From contig CAVRYJ010000022.1 in the NCBI GenBank assembly GCA_963725425.1, forward strand, positions 8,605 through 72,604: a DNA stretch of 64,000 nt, given 5' to 3'. Source of the DNA: Clostridium_I sp963725425. Lineage in GTDB: Bacteria; Bacillota; Clostridia; Clostridiales; Clostridiaceae. The translations under genes were made by a program, and so were the position numbers. A model generated the notes under the pieces. That model was given only the letters and a program-made list of their open reading frames with translations, did no database searches and was not told where the DNA came from. Of the stretch, positions 44,580 to 53,672 are shown one piece after another (within the stretch, counting starts at the first letter, position 1; each line of letters opens with the position of its first letter).

Positions 44580-46358
44580 ATGATGCTTAAACGAAAGTCT
44601 TTATCAATAGTTCTTGCCCTTATAATAGCCCAAAGTTTTTCAAATATAGCCTCAGCTGAGAGCTTAACTGAAAGTCGAATTGAACCGCATCCTGCATCTT
44701 ACGGGTATTTCGTAGATACATGGAAAAACAATAGTACTACTAATATGAGTCCAACTACTAATCCAGCTATCGGTTTACTTTCTGGATATCTTAAACTTTG
44801 GACTCCAGGTACTACTTGGAATAATGGTACCGTAATCAGTTCTGTGCTAAATGATAATATCCAAAAATCAATTACAATAACATCCAATCGTACTTATAGT
44901 CAAGAACATCAAGCTTATCTCGATGATCGGAGAAATCAAAATTACAGCGTAACAGATGGTCTTGGGCCATATACTGATGCTTTTCGTAGTGAAGCTGGTG
45001 CGGTAACCACAATTCCTGATATTATTCCAAACGACGCAACAACGGTGCAGTATAACGATAATGGAGACAGTCAGGGTAATTGGGCTGAAACCACGTCTAC
45101 TCTTGGTAATATGGTGAATCTGGTGAATACTATACGTAATAGTTCTGCTTCCACCACTCCTGCTAAGAATTACTATCAATATCCACGTCCATGGCGCTGG
45201 AATTCACAAGTAAGTGTACTTCCAACACTTATTCCTGAAAAGAGTTCTACTCCAGCTACAGATGGAGGTTTTCCAAGCGGACATACAAATGCTGCTACTA
45301 TTGCTGCTATTGCGTTAGCATATGCTGCACCAGAACGTTATGAGCAAATGCTTACACGTGCTTCTGAACTTGGCAATGACCGTATAGTAGCTGGAATGCA
45401 TTCTCCTTTGGATGTAATTGGAGGACGTATAATGGGTACAGCTATTGCGGCTGCTGTTTTAAATGACCCAGCTAACCAATCTCTCAAAGTTGCTGCTTAC
45501 AATGATGCACATACTAAACTTCTTATTTCGCAAAATGCTACTTCAGTTGATAGATTTAGTGATTATGCCGCAAACAAGAAGAAATATATAGACCGATTAA
45601 CTTATGGTTTTTCTCAGACAGGTGATACGACTAAACCAATGGCAGTTCCAAAAGGAGCTGAAGTTTTACTAGAAACACGTTTTCCTTATCTTGATTCCAC
45701 CCAGCGACGCTTGGTTCTATATACAACAGGTCTTCCATCTGGTTACCCATTGCTAGATGATGTTGAGGGCTGGGGACGCCTTAACCTTTTTGCAGCTGCT
45801 GATGGTTTTGGGGCTTTGATAAATAATGTGGATGTTACAATGGATGCTTCTAAAGGTGGATTCAATGCTACAGATTCCTGGGGTAATGATATAAAAGGTC
45901 CAGGGAAACTTACCAAGGAAGGAACAGGTACACTGAAGTTAGATGGAAATAATAAATATACTGGTGGTACTGAAATTGACCAGGGAGATGTAGAAGCTGA
46001 TTCCAAAACTGCTTTAGGAGCTGGAAATGTTATAAACAATGGTGGTACACTTACAAAAAATTCATCTGGAAAATTAGTTCTGAAAAATCAATATACACAA
46101 TCTCAAAACAGTACTCTGGAGCTTAATATTAGCAGTGATAAAGATTTACTCAAAATCAATGGTGAGGCAAAATTAAGTGGAAGGTTAAAACTAAATTTCT
46201 TAAATGATTATGTACCTGATGATGGCTCTACTATAATAACAAGCGACCAACGTAATGGAGAATTTTCATCAATTACAACAACTGGTCTACCAAGTGCATA
46301 TAAAGTAAATGTTTCCTATAGTGGTAACATCATTATATTACAAATAGCAAGAAATTAA
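44580..46358 (+). CDS. Secreted PAP2-type acid phosphatase with autotransporter-like strand repeat
   Basis: The 592-residue protein has a signal peptide (1-26) and a class A/PAP2 phosphatase domain with the three motifs YPRPWRW, GGFPSGHTNAAT and RIVAGMHSPLDVIGGR (about 200-285). A region with a YTTGLPSGYPLLDDVEGWGR motif follows. From about 440 the sequence GPGKLTKEGTGTLKLDGNNK, YTGGTEIDQGDV matches the autotransporter-associated beta-strand repeat and an adjoining beta-helix-like segment. Such repeats are usual in Gram-negative autotransporters. No barrel domain follows, and none would be expected here. An AGAAAGGAT site precedes the ATG. Confidence 0.85.
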   Translation: MMLKRKSLSIVLALIIAQSFSNIASAESLTESRIEPHPASYGYFVDTWKNNSTTNMSPTTNPAIGLLSGYLKLWTPGTTWNNGTVISSVLNDNIQKSITITSNRTYSQEHQAYLDDRRNQNYSVTDGLGPYTDAFRSEAGAVTTIPDIIPNDATTVQYNDNGDSQGNWAETTSTLGNMVNLVNTIRNSSASTTPAKNYYQYPRPWRWNSQVSVLPTLIPEKSSTPATDGGFPSGHTNAATIAAIALAYAAPERYEQMLTRASELGNDRIVAGMHSPLDVIGGRIMGTAIAAAVLNDPANQSLKVAAYNDAHTKLLISQNATSVDRFSDYAANKKKYIDRLTYGFSQTGDTTKPMAVPKGAEVLLETRFPYLDSTQRRLVLYTTGLPSGYPLLDDVEGWGRLNLFAAADGFGALINNVDVTMDASKGGFNATDSWGNDIKGPGKLTKEGTGTLKLDGNNKYTGGTEIDQGDVEADSKTALGAGNVINNGGTLTKNSSGKLVLKNQYTQSQNSTLELNISSDKDLLKINGEAKLSGRLKLNFLNDYVPDDGSTIITSDQRNGEFSSITTTGLPSAYKVNVSYSGNIIILQIARN

Positions 46359-46406
46359 CTTTTCTTTTGTTCATGCCCACAAGCTCATTATAACCAGACA
46401 AATTTC

Positions 46407-46499
46407 ACCTCTTATTAATTAGTAGATAAAACAGTTTAGATTAAAATCTAAACTGTTTTATTTTTATCACTGTTTGAAAAAAATAAGTAATTAGCATAT
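46407..46499 (+). repeat. 92-bp direct repeat carrying a terminator, copy 2
   Basis: Almost identical to 40828-40919, including the perfect AAAACAGTTTAGATT hairpin. It serves as the terminator of the phosphatase gene. Confidence 0.85.
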
Positions 46500-46538
46500 A
46501 TTTTTTTTCATATAAAAAATAAAGAGGTGAAAAAGCTA

Positions 46539-47623
46539 ATGAATAAAATTACTAATAATTCAATGACTAAATTTTCATTAATGTTAACTATTATCATTAC
46601 AATAGTTGTTATTTTCATATGTTCAAATTTTATTAATCACCAAAATAACATACAAAACTCAAAAATTCCTTTTATACTGGAGTAATTGACTACACGTTTC
46701 CTGTATTAAAAAATTATAATTCTAATAACTCAAAGTATAAATCATATGATAGCTTCTCCTTAAAAGACACTGTTTTGAACTTTCTTGGACTTAATTTTAA
46801 CACGCCCAATAAAATTTTAAAAAGCCAAATAGCGTGGTTAAAACTTAATAATGACTCTACAGATTCCACTGATGGTCCTGAAAATAATTTTGAGAAAGTG
46901 GCAGCTTTTAATTTAGATAATAAGGATATATCAAAAAATACTCCAAATGCTTCAAATGGTAATCCATCAACAAATTTTGTGGTGTACAACCCTTCTCTAA
47001 AGAATAATAATCCTTCTGCAAAACCAGAGGTGCTTATATATCACTCGCACACTACTGAAAGCTACACCCCTTATGGAGAGGACAATCTTGATCCACAAAA
47101 GAATGTGTGTGCAGTTGGGGATGAGCTTGCAAAAACTCTTTCAAATGATTATGGTATTTCTGCAATTAATGATACTACTATTCACAATGTAGTGAGTTAT
47201 ACTGGAGCATACGGAAGCTCTAGAAAAACTTTAGAAAAATATTTAAAAGAATATGGTGACTTTAAACTCATAATTGATTTACATAGAGATTCAGAGGAAA
47301 GCAAAAATTTCGCTACTGCTACAATAAATGGACAAAGCCTAGGAAAATTTATGTTTGTAATGGTTAAAACTAATCCACATTTTGATAAGAATATGATTAT
47401 AGTAAATTCTCTATTAAATACGGCTAAAAAAAATTTTCCACAATTACTTATGGGAGATGGAGGAATGTACTATTATTATAATCGTGCAGATTTTTTTAAT
47501 CAGGGTTTAAGTAATAATGCAATGCTTATAGAAGTTGGTGCAGAGTCTAATACACTAGATGAAGCCAAAGGGACATCCCATTACATTGCAAGAGCAATTG
47601 CTGAATATTTAAATGGTAAATAA
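46539..47623 (+). CDS. spoIIP: Stage II sporulation protein P, frameshifted near the N-terminus
   Basis: The start MNKITNNSMTKFSLMLTIII opens a membrane anchor with an AGAGGTGA site. The frame breaks in a four-T run at 46670-46673; one more T gives PFFYTGVIDYTFPVLKNYNS and an intact frame to 47623. The rest is a SpoIIP amidase/endopeptidase domain: VLIYHSHTTESYTPYG with the zinc histidine, LIIDLHRDSEESK and MLIEVGAESNTLDEA with the catalytic glutamate. SpoIIP degrades septal peptidoglycan during engulfment with SpoIID and SpoIIM. The single-base break may be a sequencing error. Confidence 0.85.
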
Positions 47624-47782
47624 CTTTCAACTTTCAACTTTCTCTTTAGCGTAGGATGATAGCCATGGAATAAATTCAACATTTCAATGAATAAGCATAG
47701 AAAAAATGGTATAATATTGGAGCAATAATAATACATCAAAAAAATAGAAGTGGCTTTAAAAGTCATGTAAGGAGTTATATTT

Positions 47783-48616
47783 ATGCTAAACATAAACAGA
47801 CAACAAAAACGTAAAAAGAAGATACCAATAATAATAGGGTTAGTAGTAGTAATTTGTGTAGGTGGCTTTTTTATTTTCTCAAGTAAGGTAAACAATAAAA
47901 AACAAGTTGCTCAAACATTGAAACCTAAGCACAATAATACTTCTATAATGAATAAGCGTGAAAGTATTATTCCTAAAGCTTCTAGTGAAAATCAGGCCGG
48001 AGGACAGTATACTCCCTGGACTGATAAGAGAACCGACGGCAGTAAAATTGCTTATCTAACTTTTGATGATGGTCCATCTGTTAATACTGAAAAAATATTG
48101 AAGATATTAAATGAAAATAATGTAAAGGCAAGTTTCTTTTTGATAGGTAAAAATGCTGAAAACAACAGTAACTTAGTAAAAGAGGAAGTTGCTGATGGCG
48201 AAGTAGTTGGAAACCATACTTATAGTCATCAATTAAACTATAAAGAAGGACCCGACGTTTTTGTGAATGATATAAATAGATGCCAAGACATTTTAAAATC
48301 TATATTAGGTACAAGTTATAAATTAAAACTTGTTAGATTTCCAGGAGGTTCTTTTGGTCCGAGGATTGTACCATTTAGAAATGCAGTTACTAAAGCAGGG
48401 TATAGATTTATTGATTGGAATGATGAAATAGGAGATGCTGATGGCTATGATTTACCTGTTCCAATTTTATTAAATAATCTTAAAAAATATACTGTGCAAA
48501 ATACTGTTGTAATTTTAATGCATGATGCTGGTGCAAAAACAACAACGGTACAGGCTCTACCTGAAATAATTCAATACTTAAAATTAAAAGGATATAGCTT
48601 TGATACTTTACAGTAG
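47783..48616 (+). CDS. Polysaccharide deacetylase (peptidoglycan deacetylase type)
   Basis: The 277-residue protein has a basic N-terminus, one membrane anchor (about 14-34), a linker and a NodB domain with all five motifs: TFDDGPS (metal aspartates), GNHTYSH (metal histidines), RFPGGSFGPR, DWNDEIGDADG and LMHDAG. It would remove N-acetyl groups from wall GlcNAc and so alter lysozyme resistance. An AAGGAG site is 15 bases before the ATG. It is a single gene after spoIIP. Confidence 0.92.
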   Translation: MLNINRQQKRKKKIPIIIGLVVVICVGGFFIFSSKVNNKKQVAQTLKPKHNNTSIMNKRESIIPKASSENQAGGQYTPWTDKRTDGSKIAYLTFDDGPSVNTEKILKILNENNVKASFFLIGKNAENNSNLVKEEVADGEVVGNHTYSHQLNYKEGPDVFVNDINRCQDILKSILGTSYKLKLVRFPGGSFGPRIVPFRNAVTKAGYRFIDWNDEIGDADGYDLPVPILLNNLKKYTVQNTVVILMHDAGAKTTTVQALPEIIQYLKLKGYSFDTLQ

Positions 48617-48680
48617 TTATATAGTCAGTAAATATTTTGCTACCTGAACACAAATTCATACAAATTAATGGGAGTAACTG

Positions 48681-48907
48681 ATGAAGAAAGTATATGCTGT
48701 AGTCTTATTAACAATAATTATTTCTCTTTCTATGGCACATTTTGTATATGCATCCGGTAATACTATGGAAACAGTGGAGGTTAAAGTTATAGATTTAATA
48801 CCTAATAGTACAGGAAATAATAATGTAAGTGATAACGTGAAAGTTAAAATAATAATCCTAGTATAAGTGAAAAAGAATTAATCTTTGACAAGAAACCTAA
48901 ACAATAG
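48681..48907 (+). CDS. Small secreted protein, frameshifted
   Basis: A signal peptide (MKKVYAVVLLTIIISLSMAH, cleavage near YAS) is followed by an acidic mature part. The frame stops at 48866, but adding one A in the four-A run 48846-48849 continues VKVKNNNPSISEKELIFDKK and ends at 48907, a more natural 75-residue product. No family was recognised. A GGGAG site precedes the ATG. Confidence 0.5.
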
Positions 48908-48935
48908 TACTCTAAAAGAATAAGTTTAATCCATA

Positions 48936-49378
48936 CCGATTAATTAAAAGGGAATCAGGTTAAGGCATCATCAAAGAAATAACAAGTCAGTATTCTGGTC
49001 TATTTCGTCCGATGACTACCATCTTCTATAAGTGGAAGATGGTAGCCACTGGATAACGAGTTCTAAGTTTCAGATGGAGAAAAAAACTCCACCATAAACT
49101 AAGAACTCTGTTTATGGTATGCTTCGTCGCCATAACCATTACATGGCCAACGCTTGCGCAAGGTAATGGCTCCTCGCCTACCGCAAAATATCCTCAGAAT
49201 CTTTGACCTGTTATTTCTTTTCAGATGCCTAAATCCTGAACGGTCACGCCACTGTAAAGATGAATTTAAATATGATTGCCACTGGGAAACTGGGAAGGTG
49301 TATTTAAATAATGAGTCTAAGTCAGGATATCTGCTTATTTTTTACGCTTTTAAACTCTACGATTGATAGGGAGGGCAT
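48936..49378 (+). ncRNA. Cobalamin riboswitch split by an insertion
   Basis: The left part (48936-48963: ATTAATTAAAAGGGAATCAG, then GTTAA) and the right part (49231 on: ATCCTGAACGGTCACGCCACTG, later GGAAACTGGGAAGGTG, GAGTCTAAGTCAGGATATCTGC) are the two sides of a standard cobalamin aptamer, as shown by the intact copy at 54328-54510. A 266-bp element lies between them, in the P2/P3 junction side. The riboswitch precedes a NiCoT cobalt transporter, a common B12-controlled gene. Whether it still folds is uncertain. Confidence 0.85.
48964..49229. mobile_element. 266-bp MITE-like element inside the riboswitch
   Basis: Imperfect terminal inverted repeats of about 27 bp (left GGCATCATCAAAGAAATAAC, right complement GGCATCTGAAAAGAAATAAC) are flanked by the direct repeat TAA (48961-48963, 49230-49232). 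Removing the element and one TAA restores AGGTTAAATCCTGAACGG, as in the intact riboswitch. The interior has a hairpin GACTACCATCTTC / GGAAGATGGTAGCC and no coding capacity. Ends of the same family occur at 11220-11262, 15430-15475 and 31728-31755, each followed by TAA. Confidence 0.8.
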
Positions 49379-49480
49379 ATAAAAATGAATATACTCAAAC
49401 TGATTTTTTACTCATAATTTTATTTATCAATTTTTTATTCATAAGATTTAATAAATAAAATTATGGGAGCAAAAAAAAAT

Positions 49481-50509
49481 ATGAAAAACTTTTTAACTAC
49501 AACTTCAGAAAATGGCTATTTAGAGGCCTCAAAATTTTTAGGATTGGTTTTTTGCTTCTATTTGTTAGGAGGGATACTTCTTTTCTCTAATACGGGTAAG
49601 TATCCCCAGATGTTAGGTATGGCTGTACTAGCTTATACTTTTGGTCTTCAGCATGCTTTTGATGTAGATCATATTGCCGCTATTGATAATATGTCTCGTA
49701 AATTAATTCAGCAGGGTAAAAAGACTAAGGGCGTAGGTTTTTTCTTCTCATTTGGACATTCCCTAACAGTAATTATTTTGTCTGTAATTACAATTTTTGC
49801 AGTGAAATGGGCAAAAACGGCGATTCCTCAGTTTAATGCAATTGGAGGAGTTGTTGCAACTTTAATTTCAGGTTGCTTTCTGCTACTTCTAGCATTAGTA
49901 AATTTTCTTATGCTAAAAGAAATTTTGATTTCTTTTAAACGTATGCGTCATGGTGAGGCTCAAGAGGAAGTAATAAATAAGGGTAGAATCGGTGCAATAA
50001 TAAATCACCTAGTTAATATTGTAAACAAAAATTATCATATTGTTATAGTTGGATTTTTATTTGGTGTTGGTTTTGACACTCCAACACAGATAGCAGTGTT
50101 AGCTACTTCAGCAACCGCTGTAGCCGAGGGAGTTCCATGGATAGTAATTTTATGTTTACCACTTCTCTTTACAGCTGGTATGACTACTATGGATACCTTG
50201 GATGGAATTTTTATGAGTACGGCTTATAAATGGGTGTTTTCTTCTCCTTTAAGAAAAGTATATTACAATTTGACTATAACAGGTCTTTCAATAATAGCAG
50301 CAGGGGTTATTGGTATAATAGAAGTATTTCAAGTAATAGCTATGGAACGTAATCTTAACAGTGGATTTTGGCTGTGGCTTCAAAACTTGGATTTTAATAT
50401 AATGGGCCGTATTCTAGTAGTAATTTTTATAGTAGTTTGGTCTGTGTCTTTTATAGGATGGAAAGTATTTCGTCTTGGAGATAAGGAAGTTGATTATACA
50501 TCTTTATAA
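49481..50509 (+). CDS. NiCoT-family cobalt/nickel transporter
   Basis: The 342-residue protein has eight membrane segments and the family signature HAFDVDHIAAIDNMSRK (HX4DH metal site in helix 2), then FFFSFGHSLTVIIL and GFLFGVGFDTPTQIAVLATS in later helices and LFTAGMTTMDTLDGIFMS. The start at 49481 follows GGGAG; an ATG 18 bases earlier has none. Control by the upstream cobalamin riboswitch makes cobalt the likely substrate rather than nickel. Confidence 0.93.
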   Translation: MKNFLTTTSENGYLEASKFLGLVFCFYLLGGILLFSNTGKYPQMLGMAVLAYTFGLQHAFDVDHIAAIDNMSRKLIQQGKKTKGVGFFFSFGHSLTVIILSVITIFAVKWAKTAIPQFNAIGGVVATLISGCFLLLLALVNFLMLKEILISFKRMRHGEAQEEVINKGRIGAIINHLVNIVNKNYHIVIVGFLFGVGFDTPTQIAVLATSATAVAEGVPWIVILCLPLLFTAGMTTMDTLDGIFMSTAYKWVFSSPLRKVYYNLTITGLSIIAAGVIGIIEVFQVIAMERNLNSGFWLWLQNLDFNIMGRILVVIFIVVWSVSFIGWKVFRLGDKEVDYTSL

Positions 50510-50561
50510 TTTAAAATCAAATATTTGCTTTGTCTCAAGTTAATATAATATAATTTTATAA

Positions 50562-50580
50562 ATGTATCACGAAGATACAT
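50562..50580. promoter_or_regulatory. Inverted repeat upstream of the cbi operon
   Basis: ATGTATC and GATACAT flank ACGAA. It could be a metal-regulator operator or simply a hairpin; the arms do not match the NikR consensus. A terminator-like hairpin (AACCAC ... GTGGTT with T-run) follows at 50619-50668. Confidence 0.35.
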
Positions 50581-50707
50581 AAATTACTATTCATGAAATA
50601 TAAAAAAAGAAATTTAATTAACCACGAAGGTTATTTCTTAAATTAGAAATGCTTTTGTGGTTTTTTGTTTATTGTGCCTTAACTTAGAGAATGGTAGGAG
50701 AAATTAA

Positions 50708-51661
50708 ATGAATTCAAAAAATCAAGTACCAGATTGGTTATTAAACAGTGGAAAAATTGGAATGTGTCCATGCGAATGTATTGGAAAAAGGAAGAAAGGT
50801 AGTTTCTTAGAAAAGACTATTAATGATATTGCCAGACTTTTAAAAGAAGTAATCTTTTTTGAAGATATAGCATTTCAAAATGGGTTTTTACAAAAGTTAG
50901 ATCCAAGGGTAAAGATAATATCTTTGATAGTCCTAATTCTAACTTCTACATTGCTTCATAATATGTTTATATTAGCTATTATCTATTTGATATCATGTAT
51001 TTTAGCAAAAATATCATATATATCGTTAAAATTATATTTTAAACGAATATGGCTCATAGTACCTCTATTCACAGGAATTGCGGTATTACCATCAATTTTC
51101 AACTTTGTTAGACCTGGAAATACTTTAATTGTACTTATAAACTTCGGACATCAGCTGCATTTAGGTCCATTCATATTTCCATCTGAGCTAACGATCACGA
51201 CCCAGGGGGTATTAGGAGCTACTTTATTAATAGTAAGAGTTGGTATCTCTATTTCTTTAGCCTTTTTACTTACTTCAACTACTCGTTTTACTAATTTACT
51301 AAAGGCATTTAGAGTTTTATTTTTACCAAAAATATTTATTACAATATTGGAAATGTGTTATCGGTATATCTTTATATTATTAAATATTACAACAGATATG
51401 TTTGTTGCCAGAAAAAGTAGAACTTTCGGCAAAATTGATTCAACAGAGGGGCGCCACTTTATCTCGAATTCAATTGGAAGTCTCTTTGGTAAAAGTTATG
51501 CCTTAAGTGAAGAAGTGTATGGAGCAATGCTATCAAGAGGTTATAAAGGCGAGCCAGTTATTATGAACAGATTCAAATTTACTCTGCTTGATTTACAATG
51601 GGTTTTAGGCATGTTAATTTGTGTATTGGCATCTTTTGGAGGTGAAATTATTCTTGGATAA
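50708..51661 (+). CDS. cbiQ: CbiQ-type ECF transmembrane protein for cobalt
   Basis: The 317-residue protein has a CbiQ core of five to six membrane segments (LQKLDPRVKIISLIVLILTS to the end), with the coupling motifs ARKSRTFGK and MLSRGYKGEP (A/G-R-G type) that contact the ATPase. The N-terminus carries an unusual extension with MCPCECIGKRKK, possibly a metal-binding cysteine cluster. It is the first gene of a Q-O-M operon; in most genomes cbiM comes first. Confidence 0.9.
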   Translation: MNSKNQVPDWLLNSGKIGMCPCECIGKRKKGSFLEKTINDIARLLKEVIFFEDIAFQNGFLQKLDPRVKIISLIVLILTSTLLHNMFILAIIYLISCILAKISYISLKLYFKRIWLIVPLFTGIAVLPSIFNFVRPGNTLIVLINFGHQLHLGPFIFPSELTITTQGVLGATLLIVRVGISISLAFLLTSTTRFTNLLKAFRVLFLPKIFITILEMCYRYIFILLNITTDMFVARKSRTFGKIDSTEGRHFISNSIGSLFGKSYALSEEVYGAMLSRGYKGEPVIMNRFKFTLLDLQWVLGMLICVLASFGGEIILG

Positions 51662-52475
51662 AGAAAAAATAATGCAACTTAGAGATGTTTCATTTGAATA
51701 TCTAACAAATGAAACGGTACTTAAAGATATAAACTTAGATATTTATAGTGGCGAAAAAATAGTTATTTTAGGTGCTAATGGCTCAGGGAAATCTACACTT
51801 CAAAAAATACTGAACGGTTTGATATTTTCAACTAAAGGTGAATATATTGCCTTTGGTCAACTTGTTACAGAAGAATCGTTAAATGATAAGCAGTTCTCAC
51901 AAGCTTTTCGTCAAAGGATTGGATTTATATTTCAAAATTCGGATGCCCAATTGTTTTCTACTAATGTATGGGAAGAAATAGCCTTTGGCCCCTTGCAGAT
52001 GAAGCTTAACTTTAAGGAAGTAAATGATCGAGTAGATAGTGTTATTCAGATGCTTAACCTAGAAGCCTTAAAGGATAGACCACCATATAGATTAAGTGGG
52101 GGTGAGAAAAAGAAAGTAGCTATTGCCTCAGTATTATCAATAAATCCTGAAGTTTTGATATTGGATGAACCAACTAACGGTTTAGATCCACGTACTCAAA
52201 GGTGGATGATCAATCTATTAGTAGAACTTAATAAGGCAGGCAAGACATTAATTACGTGCACTCATAATTTGGACATTGTTGAAGAAATTGCAGATAGGAT
52301 AATAGTCTTTAATGAAGACCACAGTATAGTTGCAGAAGGTACACCTCAAGACATATTATCAAATAAAGAATTGTTGCTTTCTGTAAATCTTATAGATGAG
52401 CATTATCACATACATGCTCATGGGTTTGACTCCGGTGAGCATCATAATCATTATCACGGTCACGAGATGCCTTAA
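51654..52475 (+). CDS. cbiO: CbiO-type ECF transporter ATPase
   Basis: The 273-residue ATPase has Walker A GANGSGKST, Q-loop FIFQNSDAQLF, signature RLSGGEKKKVAI, Walker B VLILDEPTNGLDPRTQ and the H-loop in TCTHNLDIVEE. The start is a TTG at 51654, overlapping the cbiQ stop by 8 bases and preceded by GGAGGTGA. The His-rich C-terminus (EHYHIHAHGF, HHNHYHGHEMP) may bind metal. It powers import by CbiM/CbiQ. Confidence 0.93.
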   Translation: MDKEKIMQLRDVSFEYLTNETVLKDINLDIYSGEKIVILGANGSGKSTLQKILNGLIFSTKGEYIAFGQLVTEESLNDKQFSQAFRQRIGFIFQNSDAQLFSTNVWEEIAFGPLQMKLNFKEVNDRVDSVIQMLNLEALKDRPPYRLSGGEKKKVAIASVLSINPEVLILDEPTNGLDPRTQRWMINLLVELNKAGKTLITCTHNLDIVEEIADRIIVFNEDHSIVAEGTPQDILSNKELLLSVNLIDEHYHIHAHGFDSGEHHNHYHGHEMP

Positions 52476-52520
52476 CCTAATTCGCAAATTAATATTATTA
52501 AAATTTTAGGAGGAGATATT

Positions 52521-53564
52521 ATGCATATACCTGATGGGTATCTAAGTCCACAAACCTGCGCAGTAATGGCAGCTATTGCAGTTCCAGTAATGGTCACCGC
52601 AGCAACAAAGTTAAAAAAGACATTGAAGGACAAGCAAGTTCCACTACTTGCAATTGGAGCTGCTTTTTCATTTACGATTATGATGTACAATGTGCCTATA
52701 CCTGATGGAACTACAGCACATGCAGTTGGTGCTTCAATCTTGGCAATAATTCTGGGCCCTTTTGCTGCCACAGTAGGCGTTAGTATTGCATTAATTATTC
52801 AAGCGTTTTTCTTCGGCGATGGTGGGATTCTTTCACTTGGAGCTAATATATTCAACATGGCAATTATAATTCCTTTCGTGAGCTATTTCCTTTACAGAGT
52901 AATATCTGGTAAATCTGAAATTTCTTCAAATCGTAGATTTATTGCTTCAATCATATCTGGATATATAGCAATTAATATGGGAGCCTTGTGTGCTGGCATA
53001 GAACTTGGACTTCAACCACTATTATTTCATACAGCTAATGGTACGCCTTTATATGCACCATACAGTCTTATGCAAACTGTGCCTGCCATGTTGTTCGCTC
53101 ATCTTACTTTAGCTGGTCCAGTGGAAGCTGCTGTAACAGGACTAGTAGTGAGATATCTGCAAAAATCAAATCCTGACATGCTTCATATTTATCCATATCA
53201 AAAATCAGCATTTGAAAAATCCCATAATTTAGTTACTACAAAGAAGAAATATTGGTATGCATTGGGTATTTTGATTATTTTTGCTCCTCTTGGACTATTA
53301 GCCCAAGGTACTGCCTTTGGAGAATGGTCAGGTGCTGATTTAAAAGCGAAGATTGGATTTATTCCACAAGGAATGGCTAAACTTGGAGGTAAATATCACG
53401 CAATATTTAAAGATTATTCAATACAAGGGTATGATACAACTCTCTTTAAGTCATCTTTAGGTTATATCTTTTGTGCAATTGTTGCTTTGGTTATAATATT
53501 GATTATAACTACAATTATTAGTTTACTTATGAAAAGGAAAAATATTGACGAAAATATTAGGTAG
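52521..53564 (+). CDS. cbiM: CbiM-CbiN fusion, cobalt-specific component
   Basis: The 347-residue protein begins MHIPDGYLSP; the free N-terminal Met-His is the cobalt ligand of CbiM, so the start is certain. CbiM covers about 1-220 with seven membrane segments (PIPDGTTAHAVGA, FFFGDGGILSLGANIFNMAI). A C-terminal PDGLE/CbiN-like part (KYWYALGILIIFAPLGLLAQ, GTAFGEWS) with a last membrane helix follows. An AGGAGG site precedes it. The protein completes the Cbi importer with CbiQ and CbiO. Confidence 0.93.
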   Translation: MHIPDGYLSPQTCAVMAAIAVPVMVTAATKLKKTLKDKQVPLLAIGAAFSFTIMMYNVPIPDGTTAHAVGASILAIILGPFAATVGVSIALIIQAFFFGDGGILSLGANIFNMAIIIPFVSYFLYRVISGKSEISSNRRFIASIISGYIAINMGALCAGIELGLQPLLFHTANGTPLYAPYSLMQTVPAMLFAHLTLAGPVEAAVTGLVVRYLQKSNPDMLHIYPYQKSAFEKSHNLVTTKKKYWYALGILIIFAPLGLLAQGTAFGEWSGADLKAKIGFIPQGMAKLGGKYHAIFKDYSIQGYDTTLFKSSLGYIFCAIVALVIILIITTIISLLMKRKNIDENIR

Positions 53565-53597
53565 CATAACTCTACTATAGAAAACATTCTGGAAATT

Positions 53598-53624
53598 AGG
53601 ATGTAGGCAATTAGCCTACATCCT
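53598..53624. terminator. Hairpin after the cbi operon
   Basis: AGGATGTAGGC and GCCTACATCCT form a perfect 11-bp stem with a five-base loop. A T-run is lacking, so it may act as an mRNA stabiliser as well. Confidence 0.65.
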
Positions 53625-53672
53625 ACACCATCTAAGTTAATACAGCCCTTCTTAGAGCAAAACAGCTATAGG

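Noticed and set aside
49154..49366. A 70-codon open frame across the riboswitch and MITE
   Set aside because: It covers the structured RNA and the element end; the conserved aptamer explains the sequence better.
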